In this document: piece by piece, positions 1 through 10,422 of the stretch
Layout: the number at the start of each line of letters is the position of its first letter
Position numbering within the stretch: the first letter of the stretch is position 1
DNA from: Epiperipatus broadwayi
Taxonomy: Eukaryota > Onychophora > Udeonychophora > Euonychophora > Peripatidae
Direction: 5' to 3'
Assembly: GCA_028023455.1 (NCBI GenBank)
Contig: JAQFVV010006271.1
Span: 4,926,366-4,990,365 of the forward strand
DNA: 64,000 bases
The notes under the pieces: model-generated
Databases searched by the model: none
What the model was told of the DNA's origin: nothing
What the model saw: the letters and a program-made list of their open reading frames with translations, nothing else
Program-made: the position numbers and the translations under genes

Positions 1-2295
1 ATTAAATAGCTATTTAACCGATAAATATTTTAGTTTGTTAGAATAAAAGAGATTATGCTTCTTTATCAACCTTTTTTTTTTCATTGTGCGTTATTAATAG
101 TAGTTATTTTTTTTATTATTAAATTTGTTTTTAGTGAAATAAGATTTAAACGTAGTTACCTCTGCCAATATGCTTCAATACGCCCAGGGCTAATAATACA
201 GAAAAATCATTGACATTCTCATTACGATAGAATTACCGTCCCCTTGAAAAAAAAATAATATAAAGAATCTTTTATTTTTCTTTGTCTTACAACTTACGAG
301 AGGTGCTGGCGACATATTTCAGCGGATTCTTAGGAGTCCTTGGTGCCATAGTAAATAAAAGTCAAAAGTTGATTTTATGTCAATAGCACAAATTCGTAAC
401 AATTAATAGGCTGGAGTTGATCAGGAAAAATAGCTGTGTTAAGTAAGAATAGAAATACAACTTTCTTTTTTTTCCTTGATACAGCTTGATCAACTCACGC
501 TCAAATATACATTTGGGGCGTATAGTGGTCTAGTAAAACGGAAAACGCTACAATATATATATATATATATGATTCTGCATATATAATAATTTAATGTTAT
601 TCACATGAATACTCTGAGGGGGTTTAAACCTGGCATATGGATAGATGTGTGGGTAAAATAAGTGAAATGGGCAGATGAATGAAACTGACCATTTCAATAT
701 ATATATAATTAAGCAACCTATATATATATATATATAGGTTGCTTAATTATCATAATGAATGAAGAACAATAATAAAAAATACATTTTACTATTACAACAT
801 ATAATAAAGAAAATCAAAAAATAATGAAAAATTAAGTTTAATGATTTTAAACTGTGTTAGTGTATTGTTATGTAATAGTGAGAATAAAACAATCAATAAA
901 CAAGCTCTTAATGTTTATGTATATAAAAAATGCTTGATTGTTGAAATTAAAATTTACTTTTAATAAGTAAATAAGAAAAATTGGTTAATTACATTTTAAA
1001 ATTACCCTATATCCATTTTCAGTTCTTATTAATGTCGCAGGTTTAACGTTCTCCCAATTTATAGCTTCAACTGGTTGGCTTGCTTGTTCCTATCATTTCA
1101 AAAGTGTTATTGCAAATACCATTAGATAAATGTGAACTGGTTGTTTTGCTTGTTCCTAGTATTTTAAAATAGTTATTGGAGACACTTTTAGATAAATTTG
1201 AAAAAAAAACTTTTAAAAACTTGATTTATAGATTAATCGAGGTTGCATATATGACTTTATTCATCTTCTTTCTTCTCTTCTTTTCTCTTCTGCCTCCATT
1301 CAAAAATGATGATTCTTTAATGGTCCAGGAGACAAAAAAACTAGCCTCTCATGATAGCATATGTAGTTGGTTTTGTATTTGGCCAATCTTTTGTTATTAA
1401 GGATTTGTATATGAGTCCACAGATAGACCAGTGACTTAACCCATAATTTGGGATTTCAAAGAAAAGAAAGTGAGTTTAGCCCAGCATCCTGATTATTTCA
1501 CACATAGCCAAAATATTTATAAGTACTATTATATATTATATTAAGAACTTCTTTCAAAGGATTCAGTTTAAATCCATATCTTATAAATGCACATCTTTTA
1601 TGCTGAATTCAAAGCAAAAGTCATATTTTCTTTTTCAATTTTTTTTTCTTTCTCTTTTAACTCTAACCTGAATATTCTACTAAAAATAACTGTTTAAATT
1701 CAATTGCCCATCTCTTTAAACTTTAAAACAACTGCATTTTTTTTTCAACTTTAACAACTGCATTTTTTTAACATTAAAACAACTGCATCTCTCTTTTTAA
1801 TAGAAATGAATGACTTTTAATATTGTTTCACTCAATTTATATTCTAAATTTCTGATTAAAAGGCCACCTGCAAATATTGTCATTTTGAGATAAAATCAAA
1901 GTTTCACAAGCTGATGATCTATCACAATTAACAAGAAAAAACATTTCTATCTTTTCTTTATCTGGATATCTAAGATCCAGACAATACAAAACAATCTATA
2001 ATATCAATGATAAGTGTAAAAAAATGTTTTATGTTTAAAACAGCTGTACTCTCACACATGCACATTTTATCTATTAATCTTTTTACACCTTGACTCCTGG
2101 TCTGTTTTATTTAATAAAAAATCCAGCTAAATAATAAAATACTTTATTTATCAAAATAATAGATCATAAATATTACTTCTTGCAACCTTAAATTTACTAC
2201 TGCCTATTCATCTATCATCTATAAAGTATATATAACACATGCACACATAAATCTCTATATAAAAGATAAAATAAACTTTTTTTTAAATTAAAGAT
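1..2295. other. AT-rich interval without recognisable gene
   Basis: No open frame has recognisable domains. The short frame at 1176-1400 is low-complexity. The interval holds poly-T and poly-A runs, a short (AT)n at about 551-570 and one perfect palindrome, listed separately. Confidence 0.6.
705..750. repeat. 46-bp palindrome with (TA)n centre
   Basis: ATAATTAAGCAACCTA is followed by a TA run and then by its exact reverse complement. It could be the solo remnant of a small inverted-repeat element, or a hairpin formed when a TA repeat expanded inside a short palindrome. No target duplication is evident. Confidence 0.55.
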
Positions 2296-2296
2296 C

Positions 2297-2354
<58 letters not shown>
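2296..2354. repeat. (AT)n microsatellite abutting the 3' end of PLE1
   Basis: A nearly pure AT tract of about 59 bp runs straight into the end of the Penelope-like element that starts at 2354. Confidence 0.95.
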
Positions 2355-2357
<3 letters not shown>

Positions 2358-3142
2358 TTCTAATGTTTTCACGGATAAAAGATGTCATATTATTATTACT
2401 ATTTGCGGGATATTCCGTGTAGTGAAAAAGCTAAATGCTGACGTTTCAGTACAATATCAAGTACCTTCCTCAGAGCGTCCTCTTTCTCAAATCATAAGAA
2501 TGCATGTGAGATTTAAAATCGTTTTTATCGTTTTCTTTCTCCTCATATTTAAATTCTATTGGTTGAGAAGTTTTAAAATTTATTTTCTCTTCCAATAGTT
2601 TCTTCCAAATGTTGTTAATCTTCTTTAACTCAAACCTTTCATTTATGCTCTTGGGCCTTTTAAAAATCTCTATAGCTTCTCTTAGCAATCTCTGGTCATA
2701 TTGTTCAATTTTTGCTAAACTATTTGTTTTTTCAAAATTGATATCATGATTTGTTAATTTAATATGAGAATAAATAGCTGATGAATTGGATTTTTCTCTC
2801 ACTGCCAGAATGTGTTCTTCCTTTCTAATATTTATTATACGATTAGTCTGTCCTATATATGTATGTGGACAGACCCTACATGGAATTTCATACACACCAT
2901 GACACTCCAAAGCAATATTATCTTTAGGAAGAGGAAATATTTCTCTAATTTTTTTATAAGTAGTGTAAATTGTGTGAATATTATTATTCTTTAAAATGTT
3001 ACCAATTCTATCAGTTACTCCTTTAATATATGGCAAAATTGTCTTAATTTTTGATGTATCAAAATCTTTTTTTTTTTGATATGTATAAGCCCTATTAATA
3101 ATTTTGTAATTAAAACCATTATGAAGAAGCATTTTATTAGTA
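2354..3142 (-). repeat. PLE1 direct repeat, downstream copy (3' end of body)
   Basis: 789-bp segment matching 4899-5687. It covers the PLE 3' region: the end of the connector, the whole GIY-YIG domain, the stop codon and the hammerhead. About ten substitutions or indels separate the two, including T-run length changes. Confidence 0.9.
2437..2476 (-). ncRNA. Hammerhead ribozyme, PLE1 downstream copy
   Basis: Read on the minus strand: helix I GCT, catalytic CTGAGGA (2473 to 2467), helix II GGTAC/GTACT (5 bp with one G-U), GAAAC (2447 to 2443), GTC cleavage triplet (2442 to 2440), helix I partner AGC. Helix III is only ACGT, a self-complementary tetranucleotide, as expected for the minimal type I hammerheads reported in PLEs that work best as dimers. 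All conserved core residues (CUGANGA, GAAA, NUH) are present. The TGA of the ORF stop is part of CTGAGGA. Confidence 0.85.
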
Positions 3143-4933
3143 GCAAAAAGGTCCCGGTGAAAATGGCTATCATCAGAAAGTCTCTTTGTTCTATCCAATA
3201 ATGTCTTTGCCACTGAAAATAGTTGTGCAGGATGGTGATGAGAGGAAAAATGCAGATATCTCCCAGTGTGTGTTGTTTTTTTATATATATACCATGGGAT
3301 AAAGAACCATCTAACCCTTCTTTCAATAAAAACATCTGAAAAAGGTAATTGATTATTATTTTCTATTTCCATGGTAAATTTAATATTGTTGTGAAGAGAG
3401 TTTAAAAAATTAAAAAAGTCATCAAGAGCATGCTTACCATGAGGCTAAATAACAAAGGTATCATCAACATACCTCAGCCATATAGATGGTTTTTTAATTG
3501 CTAAAGTCAAAATTTTATTTTTCAAATCCTCCATAAAAATAGAAGCTAATGCTGGAGAAATTGGTGAACTCATAGCTAGACGTGATGTTTGTTTATACAT
3601 CTGCCCATCAAAAACAAAAAATGTATTCGATAAGCAGTGTTCAATCAAAACCACAGCAAAATTAGGCAACTGAATATTTTTTAAAACTTGAGTCGCTTCA
3701 TTTACAGGTACACTAGTAAAAAGTGAAACAATGTCAAAACTTACCAAAATATCATTTTTAGTCAATTTAATATCCCGGATAAGCTCAAGAAAATGATTAG
3801 CATCTTTAACATATGATGACATCGTTGTTAAATGCGGCTGTAAAAATGAAGTCAAAAAACGAGCTAGTTTCTGTGTAGGTGAACCAACTGCACTTACAAT
3901 CGGTCTCAATGGAATATCTGGCTTGTGAACTTTTGGTAAACCATATAATTTTGGATAAAAAGAAGATTTTTCCCTCGGAGTAAGCTGTATCTTTGTTTCT
4001 AAATCTAGATCAGTAGAATAAATTAATGCTTTCGTTTTTTTTTCAAGATAAGTCATAGGATCTCTATAAATTTTTTTTATAAATATTATCATTTAATAAA
4101 TCATATATTTTTTTAAAATAATCAGCCTTATTTAAAATTACTGTAGTATTACCCTTATCTGCCGGAAGAATAGTAATAGATTTGTCATTTTTTAAAGCAA
4201 ACAAAGCTCTTCTTTCATTAATTGATAAATTAGTTTTAGGTGGTTTTGCTTTATTTAAAATATCCTATATTTTTCCCCTCACTATATCTGCATCCCCGCA
4301 AGGTATTTTTGATAGACTACTTTCCACTCTGCAAATAATATCCTCAAAAGGTAATTTTGTTGGTGTTATTGCAAAATTAAAACCTTTATTTAAAACTTTA
4401 AGTTCAAAGTCTGGTAATTTTCTATCAGATAAATTCTTTACAGCGTGCACACTTCCTCGTTCAGACAAAGACAAAGATGCCATTTCCTGTTTCTTTGTAA
4501 GTAGTTTGTTAAATTTATTCATTTGCCTTCGAAATTTAAAATCACCTTCTTTAGTCACTCTAAAATAAACGATTTTATCACAAATTGACCATAATGTTGG
4601 ATGAAACGTATTACTTAATAAAAGGCGGAGTTGTAACATTTTTTTATCTAAAAAGTCTAACTTTTTTCTTGTATTTCTAATAAAAGAAGTTAAAATATCA
4701 AAACTTGCCTTATTCAAAACTGCGTCAATTTTCTTCGTATGCGTATGGAAGGAAATTTTACAACAGCTAGGATAAAGTCCATTTCTTTTACAGTTGAGTA
4801 AAAATTGAAGATCATAAACGGCTTTAATTTTCTTCACACACATTCTTTCAAAACACCTCCATTCTGTAAACCAATCTTTCCCGTAAAGATGAATAATGTT
4901 AATTCTAATGTTTTCACGGATAAAAGATGTCAT
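2470..4933 (-). pseudogene. PLE1 polyprotein: reverse transcriptase plus GIY-YIG endonuclease, lightly broken
   Basis: PLE proteins copy their RNA by target-primed reverse transcription, with a GIY-YIG nuclease nicking the target. The frame begins at ATG 4933 and runs for about 820 codons. Visible RT motifs are LPKVHKP and LRPIVSAVGSPTQKLA (motif 2), SFDIVSLFTSVPV (motif A), AMSSPISPALA (motif B, with Ser where Gly is usual) and YVDDTFVI (catalytic motif C). The connector holds HFSSHHHP. The nuclease shows GVYEIPCRVC, YIGQTNR and RKEEH with a CxxC pair. Three lesions break the frame: an in-frame TAG at 4265, a frameshift between about 4070 and 4090 at a run of eight A/T, and an in-frame TAG at 3445, just after motif C. 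The TGA stop at 2470-2472 lies inside the downstream hammerhead core. Confidence 0.9.
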
Positions 4934-4981
4934 ATTATTATTACTATTTGCGGGATATTCCGTGTAGTGAAAAAGCTAAAT

Positions 4982-5021
4982 GCTGACGTTTCAGTACAAT
5001 ATCAAGTACCTTCCTCAGAGC
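4982..5021 (-). ncRNA. Hammerhead ribozyme, PLE1 upstream pLTR copy
   Basis: Same motif as at 2437-2476 with an intact core: CTGAGGA at 5018 to 5012, helix II GGTAC/GTACT, GAAAC, GTC, helix I GCT/AGC. Predicted cleavage falls after the minus-strand base at 4985, about 51 nt upstream of ATG 4933. The two PLE1 cleavage sites are 2,545 nt apart. Confidence 0.85.
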
Positions 5022-5678
5022 GTCCTCTTTCTCAAATCATAAGAATGCATGTGAGATTTAAAATCGTTTTTCTCGTTTTCTTTCTCCTCATATTTAAATT
5101 CTATTGGTTGAGAAGTTTTAAAATTTATTTTCTCTTCCAATAGTTTCTTCCAAATGTTGTTAATCTTCTTTAACTCACACCTTTCATTTATGCTCTTGGG
5201 CCTTTTAAAAATCTCTATAGCTTCTCTTAGCAATCTCTGGTCATATTGTTCAATTTTTGCTAAAATATTTGTTTTTTTCAAAATTGATATCATGATTTGT
5301 TAATTTAATATGAGAATAAATAGCTGATGAATTGGATTTTTCTCTCACGGCCAGAATGTGTTCTTCCTTTCTAATATTTATTCTACGATTAGTCTGTCCT
5401 ATATATGTATGTGGACAGACCCTACATGGAATTTCATACACACAATGACACTCCAAAGCAATATTATCTTTAGGAAGAGGAAATATTTCACTAATTTTTT
5501 TATAAGTAGTGTAAATTGTGTGAATATTATTATTCTTTAAAATGTTACCAATTCTATCAGTTACTCCTTTAATATATGGCAAAATTGTCTTAATTTTTGA
5601 TGTATCAAAATCTTTTTTCTTTTGATATGTATAAGCCCTATTAATAATTTTGTAATTAAAACCATTATGAAGAGGCAT
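5015..5678 (-). pseudogene. 5'-truncated PLE1 C-terminal GIY-YIG reading frame in the pLTR
   Basis: This duplicates the last ~220 codons of the PLE1 protein: connector, GVYEIPCRVC with YIGQTNR and RKEEH, and the basic C-terminal tail ending in LRKRTL. One frameshift at about 5250-5293, in a T-run, separates the domain from its tail. Cys replaces Gly just before VYEIPC. It lacks the RT because the copy is 5' truncated. Confidence 0.85.
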
Positions 5679-5687
5679 TTTATTAGT

Positions 5688-7440
5688 ATCATGAGGTAAT
5701 TAATAACATTAACAAATTTAATCATAAGATAATTAGTCTCAATAAATATTTAAATAATAACCTGTTTTAACAGAATCTAATGTATATTAAAGATAATATA
5801 ACTTGTCATTACATTTGGAAATATTCACTGTTAGTGACAGGGTTTGAATAGATTAATGTTGGGATCTCATGAAGCTCGGATCGAACTTAGATCCAACCGC
5901 TTCAATATTTAAGCAAAGTTTTTTTTTTAAATAAATAATTGTCATATGGATATCCAAATATAGCTCTGCTTACACACCTTAAAATAATAATAAGTTTTGT
6001 ATTTGAATGCAAAATAAGTTTAATAGTAATAGTAATGATTGTTATTAGTTTAAAACAAACAACAAAAATTATTAAGTTCACTAAAAAATGAACATGTGTG
6101 ACCAATAAGGTGATAACTTTTGTGCATGATTAAATAAATTTTAAATTACCCAATAGTTTTTCAGAATCTATGATAATTTATGAACACATTATTGTATAGT
6201 GTTCTTGATAAAAATAATCACATTCATAAGTGTAATACATATACTAAATAGAATGATTTATTATAAATGTGCAATAAAAAAAATATTGAATTTAATCAGT
6301 GGCTGTAATTAATGATAAATGTAAATATAGAAAAATAAATAATGTCAAACTACACAATTTTAAATTCTACAAAAATCAATTTATTTACAAAACAATATTT
6401 AGAATTTACAAATCAATTTTGAAGTTTTATTTTACAACCCACAAAATATAAGCAATTTTCGATTAGCATGACTATTTACAAATTCTAGTATAATAATTTA
6501 TATTTACATGTTTTCACAATATAATAAACAATATATCGTTTTGGTGATACAAACATCCATCGAAAATGAATTTACTTAATCTTTCATAATAAAATTGTAA
6601 TTATTTCTTAATAACACTGTATTTCAAATTGGGCAGATATTTAAATTACTGCTGGTATAATTGAAATTATCATATATCTTCCCCTTTTGCTTTAAATAAA
6701 GCCAAACAAGCAATATAAAATGTTGTTACACCTTTGAACATTTTATGAATTACTATTCACCTTAGTGAAAAGTAAGTTTTATATTTTTTTCGATAATAGT
6801 TTTATGGTTTCTTTATTGAGTTAACCAAAAATAATTAAACATATATGTTATTTTAATTGATTACTAATTACTTGGCAATTATTAAACTTTTTAAAATATA
6901 AATTTTTAAATAATATTTCATAATTTCGAAATAAAGAATAGCCTAAGTCATATTTCACATTAACATACAGGCATAAAATAGACATATATAAATTATTCCT
7001 ATTATAATTCTTTTTTTCACGTTCAATTTTTTTAAAATGGCAATTATTAAACATGTTTCAAAATTAATTACAATTTACTTATCTGTTTCAATTGCCCTCA
7101 TGGTTATTTAGCAAAATCACGATTATGCACATGGAAATATTTAAATATTTATTACTAAATTTTGCTCATGTGTGATTCTAACTATCATGCATAATACTAA
7201 CAACCATATACTCATAGACGTCAAAAATTATAGAATTTGTATTTATGTAAATCTATACAAACTTACGTGGATGGAATAACTTTTCTCACGATTTTCAAAC
7301 ATATATCATTGCAATATTATATGTGATGTCTGTAACCAGGATCTTTATAAAAGCACTTTTAATAACGATGATATAAGAAATTCATGGGTATTATATCAAA
7401 TGGCCCTTCTGCATTCATGACTGGATGATCTCTGTTCTCC
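5688..7440. other. AT-rich interval, nothing recognised
   Basis: No open frame with a recognisable domain, no clear repeat and no RNA gene on either strand. Confidence 0.55.
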
Positions 7441-7452
7441 CTACGACTTACA

Positions 7453-7735
7453 AATCGATTTCAAGCATTAGTAGATTTTGAACATGATTCACATTTAAAT
7501 GAAATTAAAATGAAAATAACTGATATGCTTTTAAAAACTGTAAAAAAAAAAAAAATAGCTGGTAGAAAAAAGCCGCAAGTTACCAATAAAATTTCTACTG
7601 AAACTAGAGAATTTATGAAGAAAAGAAGGAATATGAAGATATATAAAAAGGTGCATTAAAAAGGATTGAATATCTCGAATTTTGTAAAATGGTGCGGAAA
7701 AGAGTTGTCAGTTCTAATCCAAATTCATTAGAATG
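7453..7735 (+). pseudogene. LINE linker between endonuclease and RT
   Basis: The frame starting NRFQALVDFEHD and continuing through a KKRRN motif matches the Lys/Arg-rich linker before the RT in RTE-like ORF2. After a frameshift near 7655, ALKRIEYLEFCKMVRKRVV continues the same protein. A homopolymer A run at about 7541-7554 is a likely slippage site. It has no start codon and no catalytic residues. Confidence 0.6.
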
Positions 7736-7741
7736 TTTCTG

Positions 7742-8125
7742 AAGATTAGGAATATCAACTGTAAATATTGTTTTTCATAATAATTATTGTCTCTCTAGCT
7801 TTGCATTAACACGTATCTTATATCTTCCTAATCGATGATCACTTCCTGTGTTAAATTTATTAAGAAAATTACAAACTTGAAATATGTATTTTCTGTTTGT
7901 AAAATATAATCCAATTCTGATGTACCTTTATTTGGTTGCTTCCATGTCCATTTCCTTTTAACATTTTTCTCAAAAAATAAATTCATAATATAACACTTCT
8001 TTTTCTGCAAACTCCACAAGTCTATAACCTCTCTCATTTCTCTTACCATAACCAAAATTACCTAAAGCAATTTCATCTTTCATTTCTTTACCAATTCAAG
8101 CATTAAAATATCCCATAACAATTTA
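7742..8125 (-). pseudogene. LINE AP-endonuclease C-terminal part, inverted
   Basis: Read on the minus strand: a degenerate GYFNA (family GDFNA), KRKWTWKQPNKGTSELDYIL (family W-TW-SP-G-IDYIL) and GSDHRL (family SDHRLV), followed by RYKIRVNAKLERQ, which begins the linker. These are the last three catalytic blocks of an APE-type endonuclease. Frameshifts and stops interrupt it. It is opposite in orientation to the linker and RT on either side. Confidence 0.7.
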
Positions 8126-8246
8126 AAATGTTGTTTACTTTAATCAAAAGCCTTTTATACATCCATATAAAAATCTTCTACTACTTCATCACTATGAGAA
8201 CTTGTTGGATCATAAATCTGAATTATCTGCATTTGGTATCTGCTTT

Positions 8247-9136
8247 TGAGAAGGGTGTAAGACAGGTGACTCTAGATTTCCAAAACTTTTTCCAGCAGTG
8301 CTACATTTTTGTGGTTTAAAATGGGAAGCTAAATGAGTGAAAGTAAATGAAGCTTATTTAAGTCATTTAGATTTTGCAGACGATGTAGTTGTTTTTTGCA
8401 AATAATGGTTTAGAGCTGCTGGAAATGTTGCAGGAGTTATCAGATAAAAGTAGGATAGTAGGATTAAAGATAAATGTTAAAAAGACTAAAGTAATGTTTA
8501 ATGGATTTTCTCCAAGTATGGAAATTAAGATTGATTATGATGGGTTAGAAGAAGTTAACAGTTACAAAAACCTTGGTAAGATTATTAATACAGAGGGAAA
8601 CATAATGGATGAAATTAATCATAGAATTAAGCTTAGTTGGAATACTTTTGGTAGAAATAACTTGATACTAAAAAGAAATATGCCTATGTGTTTGAAAAAG
8701 AAAGTTTTAATAAATGTATTTTACCAGTTCTTATTTATAGATATGAGACTTGGACACTTAATAGAATAGCAATATAGAGACTTCAGACCACTCAAAGAAT
8801 TATGGAGAGATGCATGTTGGGAGTAACAAGAAGAGATCAAAAACGCAATATATGGGTAAGAGAACAAACATATGTTACTGACCTCATTGAAAAAATTAAA
8901 AGATGAAGTGGAGTTGGGCTGGACATATTGCTAGAAGACATGATAATAGATGGACAACTGAAAGCTTAAATTGGATTCCAAAAGATTGTAAAAGACCCAG
9001 AAAGAGACCACATGTGAGATGGATGGTTGAAATAAGAAAATGTGCAGGGGTGATGTGGAGGAGAGAATATAAAGATTGGAGGAGATGGATTGATCTTGGA
9101 GAGAATTTCATCCTGCAGTGGATTGATAATGGTTAA
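8247..9136 (+). pseudogene. LINE reverse transcriptase palm to C terminus, broken
   Basis: FEKGVRQ followed, after a 1-nt shift, by GDSRFPKLF is RT motif B. LSHLDFADDVVVFCK holds the catalytic ADD of motif C, followed by GLKINVKKTKVMFNGF. The tail carries RIMERCMLGVTRRD and then WAGHIARRHDNRW with a final W-rich segment, typical of RTE-like elements. At least three frame changes and several stops are present. The upstream RT fingers are missing. Confidence 0.8.
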
Positions 9137-9138
9137 TG

Positions 9139-9154
9139 ATATATATATATATAT
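9139..9154. repeat. Short (AT)n between LINE and retrozyme A
   Basis: AT dinucleotide tract marking the junction between the LINE 3' end and the first hammerhead repeat. Confidence 0.85.
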
Positions 9155-9292
9155 GAAAAACAAAAAAACAAGTTAAAAACTTGCTAACGCTTGTATTTAT
9201 GTCAACATATGGCGTTCTACCAAAAACACCATCAAGCGTTTATTTTCACCAACGTCAGTGCATGCAGTCACTATCTCTAACTTTAATTCCAC

Positions 9293-9335
9293 TTTCAGAT
9301 CATGATTTCAAGCTCTTTGCTATCGTCAGCAAAAG
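9293..9335 (-). ncRNA. Hammerhead ribozyme, family A, minus arm
   Basis: Minus strand: CTGACGA, helix II AGC/GCT, GAAA, helix III ATCATGAT (self-complementary), AUC cleavage site, helix I 3' strand TGAAAG. The helix I 5' strand is damaged (CTTTTG instead of CTTTCA). Confidence 0.6.
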
Positions 9336-9410
9336 ACAGGAATTTTAGAAACTAGATCTAAACACAAACTCTCAGAGTTTGTGTTTAGATCTAGTTTCTA
9401 AAATTCCTGT

Positions 9411-9454
9411 CTTTCACTGACGATAGCAAATAGCTTGAAATCATGATCTGAAAG
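9411..9454 (+). ncRNA. Hammerhead ribozyme, family A, plus arm
   Basis: Helix I CTTTCA/TGAAAG (6 perfect pairs), CTGACGA (fits CUGANGA), helix II AGC/GCT flanked by a U-U opposition next to the core, GAAA, palindromic helix III ATCATGAT, AUC site. All core bases are conserved. The short helix II is the weakest point. Confidence 0.75.
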
Positions 9455-9809
9455 TGGAATTAAAGTTAGAGATAGTGAATGCATGCTCTGACGTTTGTGA
9501 AAATATGTGCTTGATGGTGTTTTTGGTAGAACGCCATCTGTTGACATAAATACAAGCGTTAGCAAGTTTTTAACTTGTTTTTTGTTTTTCATAAATGTAC
9601 CGTTGAGGTCTTTCTAGTAATGATATATATTGCAGAGGCTTCTACTATGTGGTGATGCTGAACTGAGATCATACCCATATAGCTATCTGGCTTGCTATGC
9701 TGAGTTTGAAGACATTACGTGTCTAAAAGATTCACGCTTGCAAGCTAAATAGAAACTGTTTCATAAACGCTCAGAGTTTGTATTTAGATCTAGTTTCTAA
9801 AATTCCTGT

Positions 9810-9853
9810 CTTTCACTGATGATAGCAAATAGCTTGAAATCATAATCTAAAAG
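9810..9853 (+). ncRNA. Hammerhead ribozyme, family A, second monomer, slightly decayed
   Basis: Helix I CTTTCA against TAAAAG (one mismatch), CTGATGA, helix II AGC/GCT, GAAA, helix III ATCATAAT (one change), AUC. It lies 399 bp downstream of the previous core. Confidence 0.65.
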
Positions 9854-10060
9854 TGGAATTAAAGTTAGAGATAGTGAATGCATGCTCTGACGTTTGTGAA
9901 AATATACGCTTGATGGTGTTTTTGGTAGAATGCCATCTGTTGACATATATATATATTGATTGAATCTGTTGACATATATATATATTGATTGAAGATTTTG
10001 ACGGGTTGCATATATAAAAGACATATTTTTCAGGTTCATCCATGTTAAAAATTAGTCAAG

Positions 10061-10100
10061 TATTGGTGTTCGAGTGGCTAGTGCAGAAGCCTTACAAGCA
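10061..10100 (+). pseudogene. Truncated tRNA-like 5' half
   Basis: TATTGGTGTTCGAGTGGCTA and a following CCTTACAAGC anticodon-arm-like stretch match the first half of the tRNA-like unit at 10201, then stop at an (AT)n tract. Confidence 0.5.
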
Positions 10101-10200
10101 TATATATATATATATATATATATGTTGATTGAAGATTTTGACGGGGTTGCGTATATAAAAGACATATTTTTTGGGTTCATCCATGTTAAAAATTAGTCAA

Positions 10201-10279
10201 GCATTGGTGTTCGAGTGGTTAGCACAGATGACTTACAATCAGTCTTCCCGGGTATGTGGGTTCGCTTCCCAACTGGTGC
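10201..10279 (+). pseudogene. tRNA-like element (anticodon loop CTTACAA, would read UAC, Val-like)
   Basis: A 7-bp acceptor pairing GCATTGG/CTGGTGC (three G-U), A-box TGGTTAGCAC, B-box GGGTTCGCTTCCC and a seven-base anticodon loop CTTACAA with U at position 33 are visible. The anticodon stem is imperfect and the variable region is long (about 12 nt). It is therefore a tRNA pseudogene or a SINE head rather than a working gene. An A-rich tail follows. Confidence 0.5.
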
Positions 10280-10422
10280 TTTGAAACATGAAAGAAAAAA
10301 TAAAATAAAAATTACTTACATATTTCAAAGAAATAAATATTTTGTACAATTGTAAGGTAGATACATCCATCAAGTTCCAAGCTAAATTATACTTAATGAA
10401 TAATATTTTGGTAGTATAATTT

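Larger units (their letters stand above)
2354..5687 (-). mobile_element. Penelope-like element PLE1, partial tandem copy, nearly complete
   Basis: On the minus strand a 5'-truncated copy (5687 to 4899) is followed directly by a full body (4898 to 2354). Segments 2354-3142 and 4899-5687 are therefore direct repeats of 789 bp each, with roughly ten differences counted by eye. This is the usual PLE organisation, in which the partial upstream copy acts like an LTR (pLTR). The body encodes an N-terminal PLE region, a reverse transcriptase and a C-terminal GIY-YIG nuclease. Each repeat carries a hammerhead ribozyme. The near identity of the repeats and the small number of lesions in the ORF indicate recent insertion. 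The 3' end abuts an (AT)n tract. Confidence 0.9.
4899..5687 (-). repeat. PLE1 direct repeat, upstream pLTR copy
   Basis: 789-bp segment matching 2354-3142, truncated at its 5' side (5687) where unrelated DNA begins. It supplies the upstream hammerhead and the ATG at 4933 that opens the body ORF, so the element's own start codon lies in the pLTR. Confidence 0.9.
7441..9138 (+). mobile_element. Degenerate RTE-like LINE with an inverted endonuclease segment
   Basis: Three pieces of one type of AP-endonuclease/RT non-LTR retrotransposon lie side by side: the EN-RT linker (plus), the end of the endonuclease plus the start of the linker (minus), and the RT palm through the C terminus (plus). The C-terminal WAGHIARR-DNRW signature and the RT motifs resemble the widespread RTE/BovB-like endonuclease-reverse transcriptase family. 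The mixed orientation suggests twin-priming or later rearrangement. The 3' end is followed by an (AT)n tract. Confidence 0.75.
9153..9950. mobile_element. Retrozyme family A: inverted dimer followed by a tandem monomer
   Basis: A minus-oriented partial unit (about 9153-9372) is mirrored by a plus-oriented unit from about 9373, around the centre AAACTCTCAGAGTTT. The plus unit continues for one full monomer: ribozyme cores lie at 9417 and 9816, a 399-bp period. No ORF is present apart from spurious frames. The unit contains a hammerhead and the block GAGTTTGAAGACATTACGTG, which recurs at 31-32 kb. The structure fits a small non-autonomous hammerhead retroelement (retrozyme). Confidence 0.75.
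9987..10284 (+). repeat. Duplicated segment: PLE-terminus-like sequence followed by a tRNA-like head
   Basis: Two copies (about 9987-10100 and 10126-10284) share GAAGATTTTGACGGG, TATATAAAAGACATATTTTT and GGTTCATCCATGTTAAAAA, then a tRNA-like start. The GGTTCATCC-TGTTAAAA piece resembles the termini of the PLE copies at 39.4 and 52 kb. The first copy is cut at an (AT)n tract. Confidence 0.6.

Noticed and set aside
1910-1945. CTGATGA in CTGATGATCTATCAC
   Set aside because: No paired helix II and no properly spaced GAAA-NUH.
2812-2994. Plus-strand frames opposite the PLE ORFs (2812-2994, 4182-4568, 5358-5540, 53224-53439)
   Set aside because: They are antisense shadows of the PLE coding sequence.
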